From Quinella sp. 1Q5 (GTDB lineage Bacteria; Bacillota; Negativicutes; Selenomonadales; Selenomonadaceae), in NCBI GenBank assembly GCA_014764605.1, contig JACXWG010000008.1:1-44975 (forward strand): a stretch of 44,975 nt of DNA. Reading direction: 5' to 3'. Positions 41,880-44,975 of the stretch are shown piece after piece. Within the stretch, counting starts at the first letter, position 1. Every line of letters begins with the position of its first letter. The position numbers and the translations under genes are program-made. The notes under the pieces are model-generated. The model made no database searches. It saw only the letters and a program-made list of their open reading frames with translations, and was not told the DNA's origin.

Positions 41880-43046
41880 ATGGCGGACAAGAAAGATTAT
41901 TACGAGGTGCTCGGCGTCAACAAGAATTCGACCGACGACGAGATTAAAAAGGCTTATCGCAAGCTTGCAAGGAAATATCACCCCGACCTTAACCGCGACG
42001 ACCCTAAAACCGCCGAAGCTAAGATGAAGGAAATCAACGAGGCTTACGACGTTTTAAAGGACAAGGAAAAGCGCGCACAGTATGACCAATTCGGGCACGC
42101 GGCGTTTTCTGGTGCTGGCTACGGGCAAGGCACTTACACCGGCAATATCAACATGGATGATATTTTCGGGCATATGGGCGATATGGGCGGTTTTGGCGAT
42201 ATCTTCGAGCAATTCTTCAATCCTGGCGGCGGGCGTGCTCGTCAAAAGCGCGGACCTCAGAGAGGTGCTGACCTTCGTTACGATTTGCAGATAACTTTCG
42301 AGGAGGCGGCGTTCGGCAAGGAGATGACGATTAAAGTTCCGCGTATGGAACCTTGCGAGGAATGCGGCGGTACGGGAGCGAAGAAAGGTACTAAGCCTGA
42401 CGAATGCCCCGATTGTCACGGCACGGGCATGAGGCAGACGACTACGCGCACGCCGTTTGGAACCATTTCAAATGCTAGACCTTGCGAACGTTGTCACGGC
42501 ACGGGGCAGATTGTCAAAAATCCTTGCGAGCATTGCCACGGCAGAGGGAAGATTCAAGTTAGGCGCGACATTAATTTAAAAATTCCACGCGGCATAGACG
42601 AAGGTCAACGGCTTCGGATTCAAGGGGGCGGACAGGCTGGCGAACGCGGCGGGGCTCCTGGCGATTTGTACGTTTACATTGTCATTAAGCCACACAAGAT
42701 TTTCACGCGACAAGGTACCGATGTTTATTGCGAGATACCGATTACCTTTGTTCAAGCGGCATTGGGTGCAAAGATTGACGCCCCGACCATTGACGGCAAA
42801 GTTGAACTGACGATTCCAGAAGGCACGCAATCGGGCGAAGTGATGCGGATTCGCGGCAAGGGCATTCCCGTTTTGCGCGGCGAGGACAGAGGCGACGAGT
42901 ACGTTAGGATAAAAGTCCTCACGCCGAAAAATCTTTCCACGCGGCAGAAAAATCTTTTGCGCGAATTCGAGGACGACACCTCCGACTACAAGAACAATCC
43001 CGAAAAGAAATCCTTCTTCGACAAGCTCAAGGACTTGTTTGAATAA
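41880..43046 (+). CDS. dnaJ: chaperone protein DnaJ (Hsp40)
   Basis: DnaJ delivers substrates to DnaK and triggers ATP hydrolysis. The start is the ATG at 41880 with GAGGTG upstream; a GTG nine bases earlier overlaps that site. Domains are the J domain (1-70, HPD intact), a Gly/Phe linker ([14 protein letters not shown]), four zinc-finger repeats ([32 protein letters not shown]) near 140-215, and the two beta-barrel C-terminal domains to residue 388. The length is normal. It closes the grpE-dnaK operon. Confidence 0.97.
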   Translation: MADKKDYYEVLGVNKNSTDDEIKKAYRKLARKYHPDLNRDDPKTAEAKMKEINEAYDVLKDKEKRAQYDQFGHAAFSGAGYGQGTYTGNINMDDIFGHMGDMGGFGDIFEQFFNPGGGRARQKRGPQRGADLRYDLQITFEEAAFGKEMTIKVPRMEPCEECGGTGAKKGTKPDECPDCHGTGMRQTTTRTPFGTISNARPCERCHGTGQIVKNPCEHCHGRGKIQVRRDINLKIPRGIDEGQRLRIQGGGQAGERGGAPGDLYVYIVIKPHKIFTRQGTDVYCEIPITFVQAALGAKIDAPTIDGKVELTIPEGTQSGEVMRIRGKGIPVLRGEDRGDEYVRIKVLTPKNLSTRQKNLLREFEDDTSDYKNNPEKKSFFDKLKDLFE

Positions 43047-43160
43047 AATTCTAAGCGACAAACGCGGCGACCGATTATTTTCGATTGACCGCGAATTTTT
43101 TTGCGTTAAAGTTAGCGACTTTCAGCAGACGTGAAGTATAATGAAAACGCCAAAAACTTT

Positions 43161-43189
43161 TTGACAATCTTTTATTAAGTATCTATAAT
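43161..43189 (+). promoter_or_regulatory. consensus promoter of the binding-protein genes
   Basis: TTGACA (43161-43166), exactly 17 bases, then TATAAT (43184-43189): a perfect sigma-70-type promoter. The 5' leader to the ATG at 43249 is about 50 bases and includes ACAAGGAGG. The rest of the 43047-43248 gap holds another TATAAT at 43136-43141 without a clear -35. Confidence 0.85.
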
Positions 43190-43248
43190 GCAATGCACTT
43201 ATGGTGTAGTTCATTTATAAAAATTTTCTTGACAAGGAGGTTTGTTTC

Positions 43249-44040
43249 ATGAGGAAGATTTTTATAATGACAATGCTTCTTATGGTTATGACATTAACAG
43301 GTTGCGATAATGACTTTAGTCCAAACGTTAAAAGCGAAACAATCCGAATTGGACTCGACAATGAATATGCACCTATGGGTTTTCACAACGAGAGAGGGGA
43401 ACTGGTCGGCTTTGATGTTGACCTTGCTAAAGAGGTGGCTAAACGTTTGGGCGTTAATATTGAATTCGTATCAATCGACTGGGCGAAAAAAGAAGAGGAG
43501 ATAACTTCTGGACGTATTGATATGCTTTGGAATGGTTGCGACATAACTGACGAGCGCAAAAGGTATCTGCTATACAGCAAGCCTTACATGGACAATCGGC
43601 AAATTCTTATCATTAAGAAGGGCAATACTCAACATATTTACTCTATCAACGACCTTGAAGGTAAGGTTGTCGGCACGCAAGCTGGCTCTAACTCGGAGGA
43701 TTACGTTCATGAGCACGAAGACTTAAAGAAGGGCTTTGAGGATTTCAAGACGTATCTGAACTATAAAGAAGCGTTCGAGGATTTGGATAAAGATTTAGTC
43801 GACGTTCTGATTGTTGATGAAATTGCGGGGCGTTATGAGATGGCAAGGCGGGCGGGCAAGTTCGAGATTATAGAGATAACTGTTGGTTCTGCTACTGAAA
43901 TTGCCATTGGATTTCGCAAAGATAATGTTGAGCTTCGCGACAAAGTACAAAAAGTTTTCGATGATATGGTTAAGGACGGCACTGCTAAGAAAATTTCCGA
44001 GCAATGGTTTCAGGCCGATTTGATTAAGTTAAAGAGATAA
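43249..44040 (+). CDS. amino-acid-type ABC transporter substrate-binding lipoprotein, copy 1
   Basis: 263 residues with a lipoprotein signal ending in LTGC (Cys19). The mature domain fits the SBP_bac_3 family: IRIGLDNEYAPMGFHNERGE, LVGFDVDLAKEVAKRLGV, DMLWNGCDITDERK, and the hinge region KVVGTQAGSNSEDYV. The ligand-binding Asp/Arg pattern suggests a polar amino acid, but the exact ligand cannot be told. AAGGAGG precedes the ATG. The next gene is a close paralog 21 bases on. No permease or ATPase gene follows within the window. Confidence 0.88.
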   Translation: MRKIFIMTMLLMVMTLTGCDNDFSPNVKSETIRIGLDNEYAPMGFHNERGELVGFDVDLAKEVAKRLGVNIEFVSIDWAKKEEEITSGRIDMLWNGCDITDERKRYLLYSKPYMDNRQILIIKKGNTQHIYSINDLEGKVVGTQAGSNSEDYVHEHEDLKKGFEDFKTYLNYKEAFEDLDKDLVDVLIVDEIAGRYEMARRAGKFEIIEITVGSATEIAIGFRKDNVELRDKVQKVFDDMVKDGTAKKISEQWFQADLIKLKR

Positions 44041-44061
44041 TTTAAAGGGAGGGTTCTCTTC

Positions 44062-44862
44062 ATGAAGAGGATTATTTTACTGCTCCTACTAATGCTTTTA
44101 GTCTCGACAGGTTGTAGCTTTGATAACGTCAATACCATTAACAGGAAAAAAATTACCGTAGGATTCGATGAAAGTTTTGCGCCAATGGGTTTTCGCAATG
44201 AGGAAGGAGAGATTGTCGGCTTCGATATTGACCTAGCCAAAGAGGCAGCGAGGCGTCTGGGCGTTGCGGTTGAGTTCAAACCGATTGACTGGGCTAAAAA
44301 GAGGGAGGAGATAACGTCTGGGAATGTTGATATGCTTTGGAATGGTTGCGACATAACCGACGAGCGCAAGGAGTATATGATTTTCAGCAAGCCTTACATG
44401 GACAGCCGTCAAGTTCTTATCGTCAAGAAAGGCAACGACCAAGGCATTTACTCTGAATACGACCTTAAAGATAAAGTCGTAGGCATGCAAGCCGGCACGA
44501 GTTCGGAACTTTATATCAACAAAGACATTAAGAAGAGTTTCGCTGACTTCAAGATTTGCAACAGCCTGCAAGAAGGGTTCGAGGCTTTGGACAAAAACGA
44601 ATACGACGTGTTTATTGCCGACGAGATTGCAGGACGTTACGAGATAACTCAAAATCCCAATCGTTTCGAGGTGATTGAAACGAACGTAAGCCCCATAACT
44701 GAATTTGGCATTGGTTTCGCTAAGGACAACACCGAGCTACGCGATAAAGTTCAAGTCGTCTTTGATGAGATGATTCGAGACGGCACCGCAAAGAAGATTT
44801 CCGAGAAATGGTTCCACGCCGATTTAATTAAGTTAAAGAGATATGATTGTGTGAAAGGCTAA
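44062..44862 (+). CDS. amino-acid-type ABC transporter substrate-binding lipoprotein, copy 2
   Basis: 266 residues, with signal and lipobox STGC (Cys19). It parallels copy 1 closely: ITVGFDESFAPMGFRNEEGE, IVGFDIDLAKEAARRLGV, DMLWNGCDITDERKEYM, VVGMQAGTSSELYI and the same end KWFHADLIKLKR, plus a few extra residues. Differences cluster in the second lobe (residues about 150-200), where specificity could have shifted. GGGAGGG precedes the ATG. The two are a recent tandem duplication and probably share a transcript. Confidence 0.88.
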   Translation: MKRIILLLLLMLLVSTGCSFDNVNTINRKKITVGFDESFAPMGFRNEEGEIVGFDIDLAKEAARRLGVAVEFKPIDWAKKREEITSGNVDMLWNGCDITDERKEYMIFSKPYMDSRQVLIVKKGNDQGIYSEYDLKDKVVGMQAGTSSELYINKDIKKSFADFKICNSLQEGFEALDKNEYDVFIADEIAGRYEITQNPNRFEVIETNVSPITEFGIGFAKDNTELRDKVQVVFDEMIRDGTAKKISEKWFHADLIKLKRYDCVKG

Positions 44863-44878
44863 CGTTTATAACGAATAA

Positions 44879-44911
44879 GGACTGCATACCCTAACAAATG
44901 CAGACTGTCCT
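44879..44911 (+). terminator. possible weak hairpin after the binding-protein genes
   Basis: AGGAC-TGCAT (44879-44888) can pair with ATGCA and GTCCT (44898-44911) with a small bulge. No T-tract follows, so this may be a leader or operator for whatever follows rather than a terminator. Confidence 0.3.
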
Positions 44912-44975
44912 ATTGCTGATACTCCGACAAGCTAAGTTGTGAAATTTAGTTTGAAGCTCGGTAAAGTCGCGTTGA

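Noticed and set aside
1-44975. CRISPR array, tRNA, rRNA or insertion sequence
   Set aside because: No regularly spaced repeats, tRNA-like arms, rRNA-like stretches or transposase frames were found by reading.

Overview
The window looks like a chromosome segment of a Firmicutes-lineage bacterium, plausibly a Negativicutes member. This is inferred from gene content: prfB with an intact frameshift site, the YybS-GdpP pair, a DUF5693 protein, Firmicutes-type GlgC/GlgD and NnrE-NnrD. No rRNA or marker was available to fix the taxon. Bases 1 to about 1564 differ: they are more GC-rich, with different codon use, and carry two genes resembling clostridial (Lachnospiraceae-like) ones. Both the DUF218 gene there and glgD beyond it are cut at the same point, about 1560-1567. 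I read this as a chimeric junction, most likely an assembly misjoin.

Layout. 1-1564: foreign segment with a membrane-anchored protein and a truncated YdcF/SanA-like protein. 1565-3697 (-): glgD (cut) and glgC for glycogen synthesis. 3855-10729 (-): a tight run in transcription order of a FakA-like protein, a GT61 glycosyltransferase with ChW repeats, prfB, a DUF2993 protein and a DUF5693 membrane protein. 10821-13142 (+): FtsA-like protein with a basic AT-hook-like tail. 13139-14557 (-): Orn/Lys/Arg decarboxylase. 14606-15274 (+): UDG-superfamily-like protein. 15322-16263 (-): divergent FtsZ-like protein. 16394-18596 (+): PBP2 and a small exported protein. 18675-23284 (+): cydA, two coiled-coil membrane proteins, cydB and cydD. 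23281-24240 (-): DUF1566-like protein. 24474-27953 (+): yybS, gdpP and a cyclophilin-like lipoprotein. 27963-29407 (+): a broken membrane-protein gene. 29485-33599 (-): HPr-like protein, nnr, acpS, motB and motA. 33799-36855 (+): hybrid histidine kinase. 36848-38907 (-): tadA, a small ORF, mdh and rubredoxin. 39069-43046 (+): grpE, dnaK, a J-domain-only protein and dnaJ. 43249-44862 (+): two amino-acid-type binding lipoproteins.

The genes fall into cell-envelope and division work (FtsA-like, FtsZ-like, PBP2, GT61-ChW, DUF2993, DUF5693), respiration (cyd), c-di-AMP turnover (GdpP), protein folding (grpE-dnaK-dnaJ) and central metabolism (glg, mdh, nnr). The most unusual item is the FtsZ-like protein, which keeps the T7-loop aspartates but lacks the tubulin GTP-binding signature. 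It is divergently transcribed from PBP2 and lies about 2 kb from the FtsA-like gene. Several proteins look like catalytically altered paralogs: the FtsZ-like protein, a FakA-like protein without DGDTG, and an HPr-like protein without His15. No tRNA, rRNA, CRISPR array or insertion sequence was seen. No gene-free stretch exceeds about 300 bases.
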